64,000 nucleotides of DNA from Ectothiorhodospiraceae bacterium 2226 (GTDB lineage Bacteria > Pseudomonadota > Gammaproteobacteria > GCA-013348725): positions 670,501 to 734,500 of the forward strand of contig CP054689.1 in assembly GCA_013348725.1 (NCBI GenBank), given 5' to 3'. The position numbers and the translations under genes are program-made. Shown here in pieces: positions 17,702-27,585 of this stretch; position 1 is the first letter of the stretch, and each line of letters starts with the position of its first letter. The notes beneath the pieces are model-generated. The model saw nothing but the letters and a program-made list of their open reading frames with translations, was not told the origin of the DNA and made no database searches.

Positions 17702-19555
17702 ATGCCGAGAAGCCCCTATGCGCAACTCCAGGATGCCGGCGGCGAGGCCCGCCTGATCGGCACGCGCGCCTTGATTGCTGCCGTGCTGGTGGTGCTGGCG
17801 CTGCTGGGGCTGATCGCCCGGTTGAGCTTCCTGCAGATCGTCGACCATGGGCATTACACCACCCTGTCGCACAACAACCGCGTCAACATCCTGCCCGTGC
17901 CCCCCACGCGCGGCCTGATCTACGACCGCAACGGCGTGGTGCTGGCCGAGAACCTGCCGAGCTTTAGCCTGGAACTGGTCATCGAGCGCGTGCCCGACCT
18001 CGAGGCCACGCTCGCCGAGTTGGGCGAACTGATCGAGATCACCGAGGCGGACCTGCGCCGCTTTCGCAACCTCGCCCGCGCGCGCCGACCCTACGAAGGC
18101 GTACCGGTACGCACCCGCCTCAGCGAGGAGGAGACGGCGCGCTTCGCCATCAACCGGCACCGTTTTCCGGGTGTGGATATCGAAGCGCGGCTCACGCGTC
18201 ACTACCCGCTGGGGGCCCTCACCGCGCACGTGGTGGGCTACGTCGGACACATCAACGCGCAGGAACTCGCCCGCATCGACCGCTCCGCCTACCGTGGCAC
18301 TACCCACATCGGCAAGGTCGGCATCGAGCACCGCTACGAACAGGAGCTACTCGGCCAGGTCGGCCTGCAACAGGTCGAGACCAACGCCCTCGGGCGCATC
18401 TTGCGCGTACTCGAGCGCGTCGACCCCGTCCCCGGCAAGGACCTGCACCTGAACATCGACGTGCGTCTGCAGGTGGCCGCCGAACGCGCACTCGATGACC
18501 GCCGCGGCGCCGTGGTGGCCGTGGACGTGCACACCGGCGCCGTCAAGGCGTTGGTCAGCCTGCCGACCTACGACCCCAACCTGTTCGTGGACGGTATCGA
18601 CCGCGAGACGTACAACGCGCTGATGAACTCGCCCGGGCGGCCGCTGTTCAACCGCGCGTTGCGCGGCCAGTACCCGCCCGGCAGCACGGTGAAACCGTTC
18701 GTCGGCCTGGGCGGCATCGAACTCGGCCTCAACACGGCGTCCGAGGGGCTGCACTGTCGCGGCTGGTACACCCTGCCGAACGACGACCGGCGCTACCGCG
18801 ACTGGCGCCGGCAGGGACACGGCCACACCGACCTCGACAAGGCCATCGTCGAGTCCTGCGACATCTATTACTACGACCTCGCCCACCGCATGGGTATCGA
18901 CCGGCTGTCGGACTACATGCTGAGCTTCGGTTTCGGTAAGCACACCGGCATCGACATCAGCGGCGAGGCGCGCGGCCTGATGCCCACCCGCGACTGGAAG
19001 CGCGGCGCCCGCGGCCAGGCGTGGTTTCCGGGCGAGACCCTGATCGCCGGCATCGGCCAGGGCTACATGCTCTCCACACCGTTGCAGCTCGCGACGATCA
19101 CCGCCACCCTGGCCAACAATGGCCGGCGCCTGCGCCCGCAGGTAGTCAACAGCCTGTACAACCGCGCCAACGGCGAGATGCAGACCCGTCTGCCGGAGGT
19201 CACCGACACGATGACGCCGAGGAGCGCCGCCAACTGGCAGCAAGTGCAGCACTCGATGATGCGCGCCGTGCACAGCCCGCGCGCCACCGCCCGCAGTATC
19301 GCCAACGCCGAGTACCGCATCGCCGGCAAGACGGGCACTGCGCAGGTATTCGGGCTCGCCCAGGACGAGGAGTACGACGAAGAGAACGTGGCCAAGCACC
19401 TGCGCGACCACGCCCTATTCGTCGCCTACGCACCCGCCGAGGAGCCGCGCCTGGCGGTGTCGGTCATCGTGGAGAACGGCGGTAGCGGCGGCGCCGTGGC
19501 GGCGCCGGTCGCACGCCAGGTGCTGGACGCGTACTTTTTGGAGGCGCAGCCATGA
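17702..19555 (+). CDS. mrdA: penicillin-binding protein 2 (elongation transpeptidase)
   Basis: PBP2 is the class B transpeptidase that crosslinks peptidoglycan during elongation. The 617-residue protein has an N-terminal membrane anchor (about 20-45), a pedestal domain starting with PTRGLIYDRNGVVLAENLPS, and a transpeptidase domain with PPGSTVKPF (active Ser and Lys of SxxK), ESCDIYYY (SxD variant) and GKTGTAQVF (KTG). It partners with RodA, whose gene overlaps by four bases, and is activated by MreC, encoded just upstream. Confidence 0.97.
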   Translation: MPRSPYAQLQDAGGEARLIGTRALIAAVLVVLALLGLIARLSFLQIVDHGHYTTLSHNNRVNILPVPPTRGLIYDRNGVVLAENLPSFSLELVIERVPDLEATLAELGELIEITEADLRRFRNLARARRPYEGVPVRTRLSEEETARFAINRHRFPGVDIEARLTRHYPLGALTAHVVGYVGHINAQELARIDRSAYRGTTHIGKVGIEHRYEQELLGQVGLQQVETNALGRILRVLERVDPVPGKDLHLNIDVRLQVAAERALDDRRGAVVAVDVHTGAVKALVSLPTYDPNLFVDGIDRETYNALMNSPGRPLFNRALRGQYPPGSTVKPFVGLGGIELGLNTASEGLHCRGWYTLPNDDRRYRDWRRQGHGHTDLDKAIVESCDIYYYDLAHRMGIDRLSDYMLSFGFGKHTGIDISGEARGLMPTRDWKRGARGQAWFPGETLIAGIGQGYMLSTPLQLATITATLANNGRRLRPQVVNSLYNRANGEMQTRLPEVTDTMTPRSAANWQQVQHSMMRAVHSPRATARSIANAEYRIAGKTGTAQVFGLAQDEEYDEENVAKHLRDHALFVAYAPAEEPRLAVSVIVENGGSGGAVAAPVARQVLDAYFLEAQP

Positions 19556-20688
19556 GCCTGCTGTCCGTAGGCTACCGGCGGGGAGACGAAATGCGCCATG
19601 AGGCCGGCGTGTGGGCCCGCCTGCACATCGACCTGCCGCTGCTGGTCGGTCTGCTGCTGATCGCGGGCGCCGGGCTGGTAGTGCTGTACAGCGCGGGCGG
19701 CGAGGACATGGACCTGGTCTGGCGCCAAGTGGTGCGCCTGGGGCTCGGTTTCGCCGTACTGGTCGCACTGGCACAGGTACGTCCCACCACGCTGCGCGCG
19801 TGGTCGCCCTGGGTGTTCAGCGTCGGGCTGCTGTTGCTGCTCGCGGTGTTGTTCTTCGGCGAGGTCGGCAAGGGCGCGCAGCGCTGGCTGGACCTCGGCG
19901 TGGTCCGCTTCCAGCCCTCGGAGCTCATGAAGCTCGCCGTCCCCATGATGGTCGCCTGGTTCCTGGCCGAGCGCCCGCTGCCGCCCACCCTCGGACGCCT
20001 GCTCGGCGCGGCGCTGCTGATCGTGGTGCCGGTCGCGCTGGTGGTCAAGCAGCCCGACCTCGGCACCTCACTGCTGATTGCCGCCTCGGGGGCCTTCGTG
20101 CTGCTGTTGGCCGGCCTGCGCGCGCGCATCATCGGCATTTTGGCCGCTTTGGGAGCGGCGACCGCGCCGGTGGCCTGGCACTTCCTGCACGATTACCAGC
20201 GCCAGCGCGTGATGACGTTCCTGAATCCCGAGAACGACCCGCTGGGGGCCGGTTATCACATCATCCAATCGAAGATCGCGATCGGCTCGGGCGGGCTCTA
20301 CGGCAAGGGCTGGCTGAACGGCACGCAGTCGCACCTGGACTTCCTGCCGGAGCGCTCCACGGACTTCATATTCGCCGTATTCGGCGAGGAGTTCGGCTTC
20401 GTCGGGGTGGTGCTGCTGATTGCGCTATACCTGTTCGTGATCGGACGCGGGCTGTACATCGCGGTCCGGGCGCAGGACAACTTCGGGCGCCTGGTGGCCG
20501 GCAGCCTGACGCTGACGTTTTTTGTGTATCTGTTCGTGAACATCGGCATGGTCACGGGCCTGCTGCCGGTGGTCGGGGTCCCGCTACCGCTGATCAGCTA
20601 TGGGGGCACCTCCATGGTGACCCTGATGGCGGGGTTCGGTATCCTCATGTCGATTCAAACGCACCGCAAAATGCTCGCGGGCACGTGA
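19552..20688 (+). CDS. rodA: peptidoglycan glycosyltransferase RodA (SEDS family)
   Basis: RodA polymerises lipid II into glycan strands in partnership with PBP2. The 378-residue protein has about ten transmembrane helices and SEDS features, including KGAQRWLDLG, FQPSELMKLAVP, the ERSTDFIFAVFGEEFGF loop and the C-terminal PLPLISYGGTSM. The ATG lies in an ATGA overlap with mrdA, so the two partners are probably made in step. Confidence 0.97.
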   Translation: MSLLSVGYRRGDEMRHEAGVWARLHIDLPLLVGLLLIAGAGLVVLYSAGGEDMDLVWRQVVRLGLGFAVLVALAQVRPTTLRAWSPWVFSVGLLLLLAVLFFGEVGKGAQRWLDLGVVRFQPSELMKLAVPMMVAWFLAERPLPPTLGRLLGAALLIVVPVALVVKQPDLGTSLLIAASGAFVLLLAGLRARIIGILAALGAATAPVAWHFLHDYQRQRVMTFLNPENDPLGAGYHIIQSKIAIGSGGLYGKGWLNGTQSHLDFLPERSTDFIFAVFGEEFGFVGVVLLIALYLFVIGRGLYIAVRAQDNFGRLVAGSLTLTFFVYLFVNIGMVTGLLPVVGVPLPLISYGGTSMVTLMAGFGILMSIQTHRKMLAGT

Positions 20689-20713
20689 CGCGCCGCGACG
20701 CCAGGGGGAGAAC

Positions 20714-21688
20714 GTGAAGCACTACGGATTGATGGCTGGGTTGTTCCTCTTGTTCGGCTCCAGCGCCCACGCGGCGCTGCTCGAGCGCCCGGAGCTGCAA
20801 CGTTTCATCGACGACATGGTGGACCGCCACAGCTTCGAGCGGCCCGAACTCGAACGCGTCTTCAGCCAGACCGAGTTGCGTCCCGACATCATCCGCGCCA
20901 TGACGCGCCCCGCCGAGCGCCGCCCCTGGCACCAGTACCGCCCCATTTTCCTCACCGGCGACCGCATCAACGGCGGCGTCGCGTTCTGGAACGAGCACGC
21001 CGACACGCTGGCCCGCGCCGAGCAGACCTACGGCGTGCCCGCCGAGATCATCGTCGCCATCATCGGCGTGGAGAGCCGCTACGGACGGCACAAGGGCAGT
21101 CACCGCGTGATCGACGCGCTGGCGACCCTCGCGCTCGACTACCCGCGGCGCGCGCAGTTCTTCACCAGCGAGCTCGAAAACTACCTGCTCATGACGCGCA
21201 AGGAAGGCTACGACCCGCTGGACATGATGGGCTCCTACGCCGGTGCCATGGGCAAAGCACAGTTCATGCCCAGCAGCTTCCAGGCCTACGCGGTGGACTT
21301 CGACGGCGACGGGCGACGCGACCTGTGGAACAGCGCCGCCGACGCCATCGGCAGCGTCGCCAATTACCTGCGCGCCCATCAGTGGCAGCGCGGCGGGCCG
21401 ATCGTCAGCCGCGCCCAGCTGGACGGCAACGGCTATCGTGAAGTGCTCGAGCGCGGCATTCGGCCGCACTCCACCGCCGAGGAGCTGACGGCCCACGGCA
21501 TCCGTGTGGGGCAGGCCGTACCCGACAGCGTGCGCGGTGCGCTGATCGAGCTCGAGACCGAGAACGGCGTCGAGCATTGGGTCGGTTGGCAGAACTTCTT
21601 CGTCATCACGCGCTACAACCACAGTTCGCTGTACGCGATGGCGGTGCACGACCTCGCCCAGGCCATCCGCGCCGCGCGCGAGAAGTAA
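20714..21688 (+). CDS. mltB: membrane-bound lytic murein transglycosylase B
   Basis: MltB-type enzymes cleave glycan strands to 1,6-anhydro-MurNAc products. The 324-residue protein starts with GTG 20714, preceded by GGGGGAGA. It has a signal peptide ending near SAHA, but no obvious lipobox, so it may be a soluble (Slt35-like) form. The catalytic Glu is in [12 protein letters not shown] and the family motif [16 protein letters not shown] follows. It lies between rodA and rlpA, consistent with coordinated cell-wall turnover. Confidence 0.94.
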   Translation: MKHYGLMAGLFLLFGSSAHAALLERPELQRFIDDMVDRHSFERPELERVFSQTELRPDIIRAMTRPAERRPWHQYRPIFLTGDRINGGVAFWNEHADTLARAEQTYGVPAEIIVAIIGVESRYGRHKGSHRVIDALATLALDYPRRAQFFTSELENYLLMTRKEGYDPLDMMGSYAGAMGKAQFMPSSFQAYAVDFDGDGRRDLWNSAADAIGSVANYLRAHQWQRGGPIVSRAQLDGNGYREVLERGIRPHSTAEELTAHGIRVGQAVPDSVRGALIELETENGVEHWVGWQNFFVITRYNHSSLYAMAVHDLAQAIRAAREK

Positions 21689-21692
21689 GCCG

Positions 21693-22616
21693 ATGAGCGG
21701 TCGCACTCTGCACGGCCTGTGGCCGTGGGCCGGGATGGCCGTGTTCTCGTTACTGCTCGCGGCGTGCAGCTCGCCGCGCGAGCCGGTGCAATCGGCCCAA
21801 CCCTCGCAGCCCGCGGAACCCGTCAAGCCGACCTCGGTCGCGCGGCCGATTCCGCCCTCCGGTCCCGACCCGGACGGCGCGCCGGCGGGCCGCGTGGACG
21901 TTACCCATGTGGCGAACGCGGTGCCCCGTCCGGAGCCGCGCGCCCGCTACGGCAATCCGGCCCGCTATACCGTGATGGGGCAGACCTACCACGTGCTGGA
22001 CACCGCCGAGGGCTACGCCGAACGCGGTCTGGCGTCCTGGTACGGCACCAAGTTCCACGGCCGGCGCACCTCCAGCGGCGAGATCTACGACATGTATCAG
22101 ATGACCGCCGCCCACAAGACCCTGCCCTTGCCGAGCTACGCCCGCGTCACGCATCTGCAGACGGGGCAGAGCATCGTGGTGCGCATCAACGACCGCGGTC
22201 CGTTCCACGAGGGACGCATCATCGATCTGTCCTACGTGGCCGCCAAGCGCCTGGGGATGATGCAGGCGGGCACCGCGCCGGTGGAGGTGGTGGCCATCGT
22301 ACCCACGGAGGCGCCGCTACAGGCCGAGGCACCGGGGCTGATCCGCCCGGTCGAGGCGCCGCCCGTGGAGGTGCGCCCCGGCGCGCGCCTGTACCTGCAG
22401 GTCGGCGCGTTCACGCGTCGCGAGCGGGCCGAGGCCCTGCGTCAGGACTTGGCGCAGCACCTCGAACGCGAGGTGGTGGTCACGCAGGGGGGCTCCCACG
22501 ACCAGCCGGTTTACCGGGTGCGCTTGGGGCCGCTGGCCGACACCACCGAGGCGGATGCGCTCACCCGCCGCGTCGGGCCGCTGGGTATCATCAGCCCGCA
22601 TCTGGTGATGGAGTAG
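21693..22616 (+). CDS. rlpA: RlpA-like septal-ring lipoprotein with SPOR domain
   Basis: RlpA is an outer-membrane lipoprotein; in Pseudomonas it is a lytic transglycosylase acting on denuded glycans at the septum. The 307-residue product has a signal with lipobox LLAAC, a Pro-rich linker, a double-psi beta-barrel domain ([19 protein letters not shown] through [17 protein letters not shown]) and a C-terminal SPOR domain ([17 protein letters not shown] onward). It begins 4 bases after mltB. All expected parts are present. Confidence 0.95.
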   Translation: MSGRTLHGLWPWAGMAVFSLLLAACSSPREPVQSAQPSQPAEPVKPTSVARPIPPSGPDPDGAPAGRVDVTHVANAVPRPEPRARYGNPARYTVMGQTYHVLDTAEGYAERGLASWYGTKFHGRRTSSGEIYDMYQMTAAHKTLPLPSYARVTHLQTGQSIVVRINDRGPFHEGRIIDLSYVAAKRLGMMQAGTAPVEVVAIVPTEAPLQAEAPGLIRPVEAPPVEVRPGARLYLQVGAFTRRERAEALRQDLAQHLEREVVVTQGGSHDQPVYRVRLGPLADTTEADALTRRVGPLGIISPHLVME

Positions 22617-22737
22617 CGCTTTGCGAACCAGACCTATCCCCGGCCGCTCGGCGGGCCGTACAATTTCCGAGGCGGTGCCCCGGTCCGGCACCGCACCTTT
22701 CCGTTCATGCCGTAACAGCGCAGCGAGTCGACTCACC

Positions 22738-23874
22738 ATGACGTCAAGAATCCTACTCCTCGGTCTCCTCCTCGCCCTGCTCACCGCGCCGGTCGGCGCG
22801 AGCAGCATCATTCCGGCCGCACCGGCCATCGCCGCCAAGGGCTACCTGCTGATGGATTTCCACAGCGGCCAGGTGCTTGCCGAGGAGAACGCCGACGCGC
22901 CGCTCGAACCGGCGAGCCTCACCAAGATCATGACCGCCTACGTGGTATTCCACGAACTGGCGCAGGGGAACATCGCGCTCGACGACGAGGTGCTGGTGAG
23001 CGAGAAGGCCTGGCGCATGCCCGGCTCGCGCATGTTCATCGAGGTCAACAACCGCGTGTCCGTCGAGGACCTGCTGAAGGGCATGATCATCCAATCCGGC
23101 AACGACGCCAGCGTGGCGCTGGCCGAGCACGTGGCCGGCGGCGAGGACGCCTTTGCGCTGTTGATGAACAATCACGCGCGCCAACTCGGCATGAACCACT
23201 CCAACTTCCTCAACAGCACCGGCCTGCCGCAAGCCGATCACATCACCACGGCGCGCGACATGGCGCTGCTGGCCCGCGCCCTGATCGAGCGCTTCCCCGA
23301 ATACTACGGCTGGTATTCCGAGCGCAGCTTCACCTACAACGGCATCACGCAGCACAACCGCAACCGCCTGCTGTGGCGCGACGAGAGCGTGGACGGCTTC
23401 AAGACCGGCCACACCAACGCCGCCGGCTACTGCCTGGTGGCGTCGGGGCAGCGCGGCGACATGCGTCTGATCTCGGTGCTGCTCGGCGCGGCCAACGAAA
23501 ACGCGCGCGCGGCCGAATCGCACAAGCTGCTCAACTACGGTTTCCGCTTCTTCGAGACCCACCGCCTGTACGCCGCCAACGAGGCGCTGACCGACATCCG
23601 TATCTGGCGCGGTGCCGCCGAGACCTTGCCGGTCGGCCTGACGGAGCCGCTGTACATCACCGTGCCGCGCGGCCAGTACGACAACCTGAAGGCGACCATG
23701 GCCATCGACGGGCAGATCGTCGCGCCGACCGAGAAGGGTCGCGAGCACGGCTTTGTGCACGTGACGCTGGGCGATCGGGAACTGGCCAGCCGGCCGCTGG
23801 TGGCGCTGGACGACGTCGGCGAGGGCGGCCTCTGGCAGCGCCTGGTCGACAACGTCAAGCTGATGTTCCAGTAG
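22738..23874 (+). CDS. dacA: D-alanyl-D-alanine carboxypeptidase (PBP5/6 family)
   Basis: DacA removes the terminal D-Ala from pentapeptide stems in the periplasm. The 378-residue product starts at ATG 22738 with a signal peptide cleaved near VGA-SS. Catalytic motifs are SLTK (EPASLTKIM), SGN (IQSGNDASV) and KTG (FKTGHTNAAGY). A PBP5 C-terminal beta-domain ends in a likely membrane-associating amphipathic helix (LWQRLVDNVKLMFQ). It is followed by a D-amino-acid transaminase, which could use the released D-Ala. Confidence 0.96.
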   Translation: MTSRILLLGLLLALLTAPVGASSIIPAAPAIAAKGYLLMDFHSGQVLAEENADAPLEPASLTKIMTAYVVFHELAQGNIALDDEVLVSEKAWRMPGSRMFIEVNNRVSVEDLLKGMIIQSGNDASVALAEHVAGGEDAFALLMNNHARQLGMNHSNFLNSTGLPQADHITTARDMALLARALIERFPEYYGWYSERSFTYNGITQHNRNRLLWRDESVDGFKTGHTNAAGYCLVASGQRGDMRLISVLLGAANENARAAESHKLLNYGFRFFETHRLYAANEALTDIRIWRGAAETLPVGLTEPLYITVPRGQYDNLKATMAIDGQIVAPTEKGREHGFVHVTLGDRELASRPLVALDDVGEGGLWQRLVDNVKLMFQ

Positions 23875-23884
23875 GCGCGCACCC

Positions 23885-24760
23885 ATGGCGGAGCCGATGC
23901 ATCCCAGCAGCCTCGTCTACCTCAACGGCGCGTTCATGCCGGCCACCGAGGCCAAGGTCTCGGTGCTCGACCGCGGCTTTCTGTTCGCCGACGGCGTCTA
24001 TGAGGTCATCCCGGTGTACGGCGGCCACCTGTTCCGCCTGGAGCACCACCTGCAGCGCCTCGACGACAGCCTGGCGGGCATCCGCCTGGCCAACCCGCTG
24101 TCGCACGAGGCGTGGCGCACGCTGCTGGAGGAACTGGTGCGCCGCAACGGCGATGGCGACCAGTCGCTATACCTGCAGGTGACGCGCGGCGTGGCGAAGC
24201 GCGACCATGCCTTTCCGGCCGCTGTCGAACCGACCGTATTCGCGATGTCCTCGCCCCTGCTCGAACCCGCCGAGCAGGTGCGGCGCGAGGGCGTGGCCGC
24301 GATCACGGTGGAAGACATCCGCTGGAAGCTGTGCCATATCAAGTCCATCGCCCTGCTCCCCAACGTGCTGCTGCGCCAGCACGCCGTCGAGGCGGGCGCG
24401 GCCGAGGCCATTCTGGTGCGCGGCGAACAGGTTACCGAAGCGGCGGCCAGCAACGTGTTCGCGGTGCTGAACGGGATCATCGTCACGCCGCCCAAGAGCG
24501 CCTTGCTGCTGCCGGGCATTACCCGCGACCTAGTGGTGGAACTGGCGCGCGAGCACGACCTGCCGCTGCGCGAGGACATCCTCTTAGCGGACGATCTACC
24601 CGACGCGGACGAGATTTGGCTCACCAGTTCCACCCGCGAAGTGACCGCCGTCACGCGCCTCGACGGCCATCCGGTCGGCAGCGGCAAGCCCGGCCCCATG
24701 TGGGCCCGCATTACGGAACTCTACCGCGCCTACAAGGCGCGGCTGCGCGCCGGCGGCTGA
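23885..24760 (+). CDS. dat: D-amino-acid (D-alanine) aminotransferase, fold type IV PLP enzyme
   Basis: The 291-residue protein belongs to the class IV aminotransferase fold. The PLP lysine lies in CHIKSIALLPNVL, with the typical VLDRGFLFADGVYEVIPVY near the start and EAAASNVFAV later. Branched-chain transaminases and aminodeoxychorismate lyases share the fold. The IKSIALLPN wording and the position between dacA and ybeD-lipB favour a D-alanine transaminase. This is a known neighbourhood in Pseudomonas and its relatives. It would interconvert D-Ala and D-Glu for cell-wall precursors. Confidence 0.85.
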   Translation: MAEPMHPSSLVYLNGAFMPATEAKVSVLDRGFLFADGVYEVIPVYGGHLFRLEHHLQRLDDSLAGIRLANPLSHEAWRTLLEELVRRNGDGDQSLYLQVTRGVAKRDHAFPAAVEPTVFAMSSPLLEPAEQVRREGVAAITVEDIRWKLCHIKSIALLPNVLLRQHAVEAGAAEAILVRGEQVTEAAASNVFAVLNGIIVTPPKSALLLPGITRDLVVELAREHDLPLREDILLADDLPDADEIWLTSSTREVTAVTRLDGHPVGSGKPGPMWARITELYRAYKARLRAGG

Positions 24761-24787
24761 GCGTCGGCGCCGCACACAGGAGGTGAC

Positions 24788-25051
24788 ATGGGAGAGGACA
24801 GCCCCCTACAGTTTCCCTGCCGTTTCCCCATCAAGGTGATGGGGCCCACGCGGCCCGGCTTCAGCGAGGAGGTGTGCCGACTGGTGCGCGCCCAGGCGCC
24901 GGACCTCGGCGACGCCGACGTGCGCTGCCGCGCGAGCAGCGGTGGGCGCTACCTGTCTGTCACCGTCACCATCAATGCCCAGAGCCGCGCGCAACTCGAC
25001 GCCATCTACCAGGCACTCACCGCTTGGGAAGGCTCGAGTTTCGTGCTGTAG
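24788..25051 (+). CDS. ybeD: YbeD family protein (DUF493)
   Basis: This small cytoplasmic protein of 87 residues has an alpha/beta ACT-like fold in known homologues. The sequence [17 protein letters not shown] and the end [15 protein letters not shown] are family features. The start is well set by GGAGGTGAC directly upstream. It lies between the transaminase and lipB, as in E. coli dacA-ybeD-lipB. Its biochemical role is not settled. Confidence 0.92.
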   Translation: MGEDSPLQFPCRFPIKVMGPTRPGFSEEVCRLVRAQAPDLGDADVRCRASSGGRYLSVTVTINAQSRAQLDAIYQALTAWEGSSFVL

Positions 25052-25056
25052 ACGCG

Positions 25057-25710
25057 ATGCGGATGACAGCATCGGCGCCCAGGGCGGACGCCGTGCAGGT
25101 GCGCCGGCTCGGGCGGCGGGACTACCGTCCCGTGTGGCAGGCCATGCAGACCTATACGGACAGCCGCGGCCCGGACTCCCCGGACGAGCTGTGGGTCGTT
25201 GAACACCCGCCGGTGTATACCCTCGGCCTGAACGCCAAACCCGAACATGTGCTCGACCCGGGTGACATCCCGCTGGTCCCCGTGGACCGCGGCGGCCAAG
25301 TCACCTACCACGGCCCCGGCCAGGTGGTCGTGTACACGCTGCTGGACCTGCGCCGCCGCGGCCTGGGGGTCAGGGAGCTGGTCGACCGGCTGGAGCTGGC
25401 GGTGATCGACTTGCTGGCCGCCGAGGGCGTGACGGGTGAGCGCCGCCGCTCGGCACCGGGTGTGTATGTGGGCGGCGCCAAGATCGCCGCGCTCGGCCTG
25501 CGCGTACGCCGCGGCTGCGCCTATCACGGCCTGGCCTTGAACGTCGCCATGGACCTCGCGCCCTTCGCGCGCATCAACCCCTGCGGCTACCCCGGCCTGC
25601 CGGTTACCCAGCTGGCCGATCTGACCGCGCTGAACGACGTCGAAGCGGCCGCCGAGCGGCTGCTCGTGCATTTGCAGGCGCGCCTCGCGGAGGCCTCGCG
25701 CGCCGCGTGA
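25057..25710 (+). CDS. lipB: octanoyl-[acyl-carrier-protein]:protein octanoyltransferase
   Basis: LipB moves octanoyl from ACP to lipoyl domains, the first step of lipoate synthesis. From ATG 25057 the product has 217 residues, the usual size. Key features are [15 protein letters not shown], the catalytic Lys in [20 protein letters not shown] and the catalytic Cys in [13 protein letters not shown]. It starts 5 bases after ybeD and is followed by lipA, which inserts the sulfurs. Confidence 0.97.
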   Translation: MRMTASAPRADAVQVRRLGRRDYRPVWQAMQTYTDSRGPDSPDELWVVEHPPVYTLGLNAKPEHVLDPGDIPLVPVDRGGQVTYHGPGQVVVYTLLDLRRRGLGVRELVDRLELAVIDLLAAEGVTGERRRSAPGVYVGGAKIAALGLRVRRGCAYHGLALNVAMDLAPFARINPCGYPGLPVTQLADLTALNDVEAAAERLLVHLQARLAEASRAA

Positions 25711-25744
25711 GCGCTCGGCGCGAGGCCGATCACGGCCCGCACGG

Positions 25745-25773
25745 TTTGTGCACGGCCCGACAGGGCCTACAAT
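25745..25773 (+). promoter_or_regulatory. candidate promoter of lipA
   Basis: TTTGTG (25745-25750) and TACAAT (25768-25773) are separated by 17 bases in the 96-base gap between lipB and lipA. The lipA start is 33 bases downstream of the -10 box. Confidence 0.5.
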
Positions 25774-25806
25774 AGCCCCCTTTGCCGCCACGGCCCGGAG
25801 CCGCGC

Positions 25807-26775
25807 ATGTCGGATCATCCCCTGGACGAGCTGCCCCCGGTAGCTCCCAATCCCCTAAAAGGGGCCTCGAAGACGGCCCGCATCCCCATCAAGGTGGTGC
25901 CGGCCGAGCGCCCGCTGCGCAAGCCGCACTGGATACGCGCGCGCTCGCCGAACAATCCCGAGGTGGTGCGGCTCAAGCAGGTCCTGCGCGAACATCGCCT
26001 GCACACCGTGTGCGAGGAGGCCTCCTGCCCCAATCTCGGCGAGTGCTTCGGTCACGGCACGGCGACGTTCATGATCCTCGGCGAGTTGTGCACGCGCCGC
26101 TGCCCGTTCTGCGACGTGGCCCATGGCCGCCCGCAGCCGCCCGACCCCGAAGAGCCCGCCAACCTCGCCCGCACCGTGGCGGCCATGGGGCTGCGCTACG
26201 TGGTCATCACCTCGGTGGACCGGGACGACCTGCGCGACGGCGGGGCGGCGCACTTCGCCGCCTGCATCCAGGCCGTGCGCGCGGCCAGCCCCCAGACCCG
26301 CATCGAGGTGCTGGTGCCGGACTTCCGCGGCCGCGAGGCGCGCGCGCTAGAGGCCTTGGCGGCCGCGCCGCCGGACGTCTTCAATCACAACCTGGAGACC
26401 GTTCCGCGCCTGTACAAGCAGGCCCGGCCCGGGGCGAGCTACGAGGGTTCGCTGCGCCTGCTGCAGGCCTTCAAGCAGCGATTCCCCGCTATCCCCACCA
26501 AATCGGGTCTGATGGTCGGTCTGGGCGAGAGCGACGCCGAAATCGAAGAGGTGCTGCGCGACCTGCGCGCCCACGGCTGCAATATGCTGACACTGGGCCA
26601 GTATCTGCAGCCGAGCCGGCACCACCTGCCGGTGGCCCGCTACCTGCCGCCCGAGGGCTTCGCCCGCCTCGGCGAGGCTGCGCGCGCGCTCGGCTTCGAC
26701 AACGTGGCCAGCGGTCCCATGGTGCGCTCCTCCTACCACGCCGATCTGCAGGCGGCGGGCGAGGCCGTGCGCTAA
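25807..26775 (+). CDS. lipA: lipoyl synthase
   Basis: LipA is a radical-SAM enzyme that inserts two sulfur atoms into the octanoyl chain on lipoyl domains. The 322-residue protein has both iron-sulfur ligand sets: the auxiliary-cluster motif in [12 protein letters not shown] and the SAM-cluster motif CTRRCPFC. The C-terminal [10 protein letters not shown] supplies the conserved Ser ligand. It starts at ATG 25807 after a likely own promoter. Confidence 0.97.
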   Translation: MSDHPLDELPPVAPNPLKGASKTARIPIKVVPAERPLRKPHWIRARSPNNPEVVRLKQVLREHRLHTVCEEASCPNLGECFGHGTATFMILGELCTRRCPFCDVAHGRPQPPDPEEPANLARTVAAMGLRYVVITSVDRDDLRDGGAAHFAACIQAVRAASPQTRIEVLVPDFRGREARALEALAAAPPDVFNHNLETVPRLYKQARPGASYEGSLRLLQAFKQRFPAIPTKSGLMVGLGESDAEIEEVLRDLRAHGCNMLTLGQYLQPSRHHLPVARYLPPEGFARLGEAARALGFDNVASGPMVRSSYHADLQAAGEAVR

Positions 26776-26778
26776 GCC

Positions 26779-27585
26779 TTGTCGCTAGCCCTCACCCGCC
26801 TCGCCGAAGCGCTGGTCCTGCCGCCCGGCGGGCCGCTGCTGCTGGCTCTGATCGGGCTGTTGGCGCTGCGCAGGCGCCCGCGGCTCGGCGGCGCACTGCT
26901 GCTCACCGGCTGGTTCGCCCTGTATCTGCTCAGCCTGCCCCTGGTGGCGCAGGCCCTCGCCGCGCGCCTGGAAACCGCGCCCGCCGTGTCGGCACAGGCG
27001 GCACGCGCCAGCGACGCGGGTGCCGTGGTGGTCCTGGGCGGCGGACGCTACGTGGATGCGCCCGAGTATGGCGCCGATACCCTCTCGCGCTGGCCGCTTG
27101 AGCGGGTGCGCTATGCGGCCCACCTGGCGCGGGCGACAGGGCTGCCCGTGCTGGTGAGCGGGGGCGCGCCATTCGGCGGCGAGCCCGAAGCCGACCTGAT
27201 GGCGGCGGTGTTGCAGGAGTTCGGTGTGAGCGCGCGCTGGCTGGAGCGCGACAGCCGCACCACCTGGGAGAACGGCACCTACAGCGCCAGCCTGCTCGCC
27301 CCGCACGGCATCGAGCACGTGCTGCTGGTGACCTCCGCCTGGCACATGCCGCGCGCGCAGCGCGCCTTCGAGCGCGCCGGCCTGACGGTGGTGGCGGCGC
27401 CCACCGGCTACACGCGCTTACGCCATCCGGCCCGGCGCGGCGAGGACTTCCTGCCGAGCGCCGAGGCGCTGGACATCAGTCGGCGGGTGCTGCGCGAGGA
27501 GCTCGGCGCGCTGGTCTACCGCTTCAGGCCGTCTCCTGCAACGGCAGGCGCTCCATCAGGTAGCACAGACAGTCCTGGCGAATGA
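26779..27585 (+). CDS. ElyC/SanA/YdcF family envelope protein (DUF218)
   Basis: This 268-residue protein starts with TTG 26779, four bases after lipA. Two N-terminal transmembrane helices (about 10-60) are followed by a DUF218 domain: AVVVLGGGRYVDAPEYG, LPVLVSGGAPFGGEPEADLM, EFGVSARWLERDSRTTWENG and VTSAWHMPRAQRAF. This pattern is closest to ElyC (YcbC), which affects undecaprenyl-phosphate use and envelope integrity. No enzymatic activity is assigned. The gene overlaps the convergent hydrolase gene by 62 bases at its 3' end. Confidence 0.88.
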   Translation: MSLALTRLAEALVLPPGGPLLLALIGLLALRRRPRLGGALLLTGWFALYLLSLPLVAQALAARLETAPAVSAQAARASDAGAVVVLGGGRYVDAPEYGADTLSRWPLERVRYAAHLARATGLPVLVSGGAPFGGEPEADLMAAVLQEFGVSARWLERDSRTTWENGTYSASLLAPHGIEHVLLVTSAWHMPRAQRAFERAGLTVVAAPTGYTRLRHPARRGEDFLPSAEALDISRRVLREELGALVYRFRPSPATAGAPSGSTDSPGE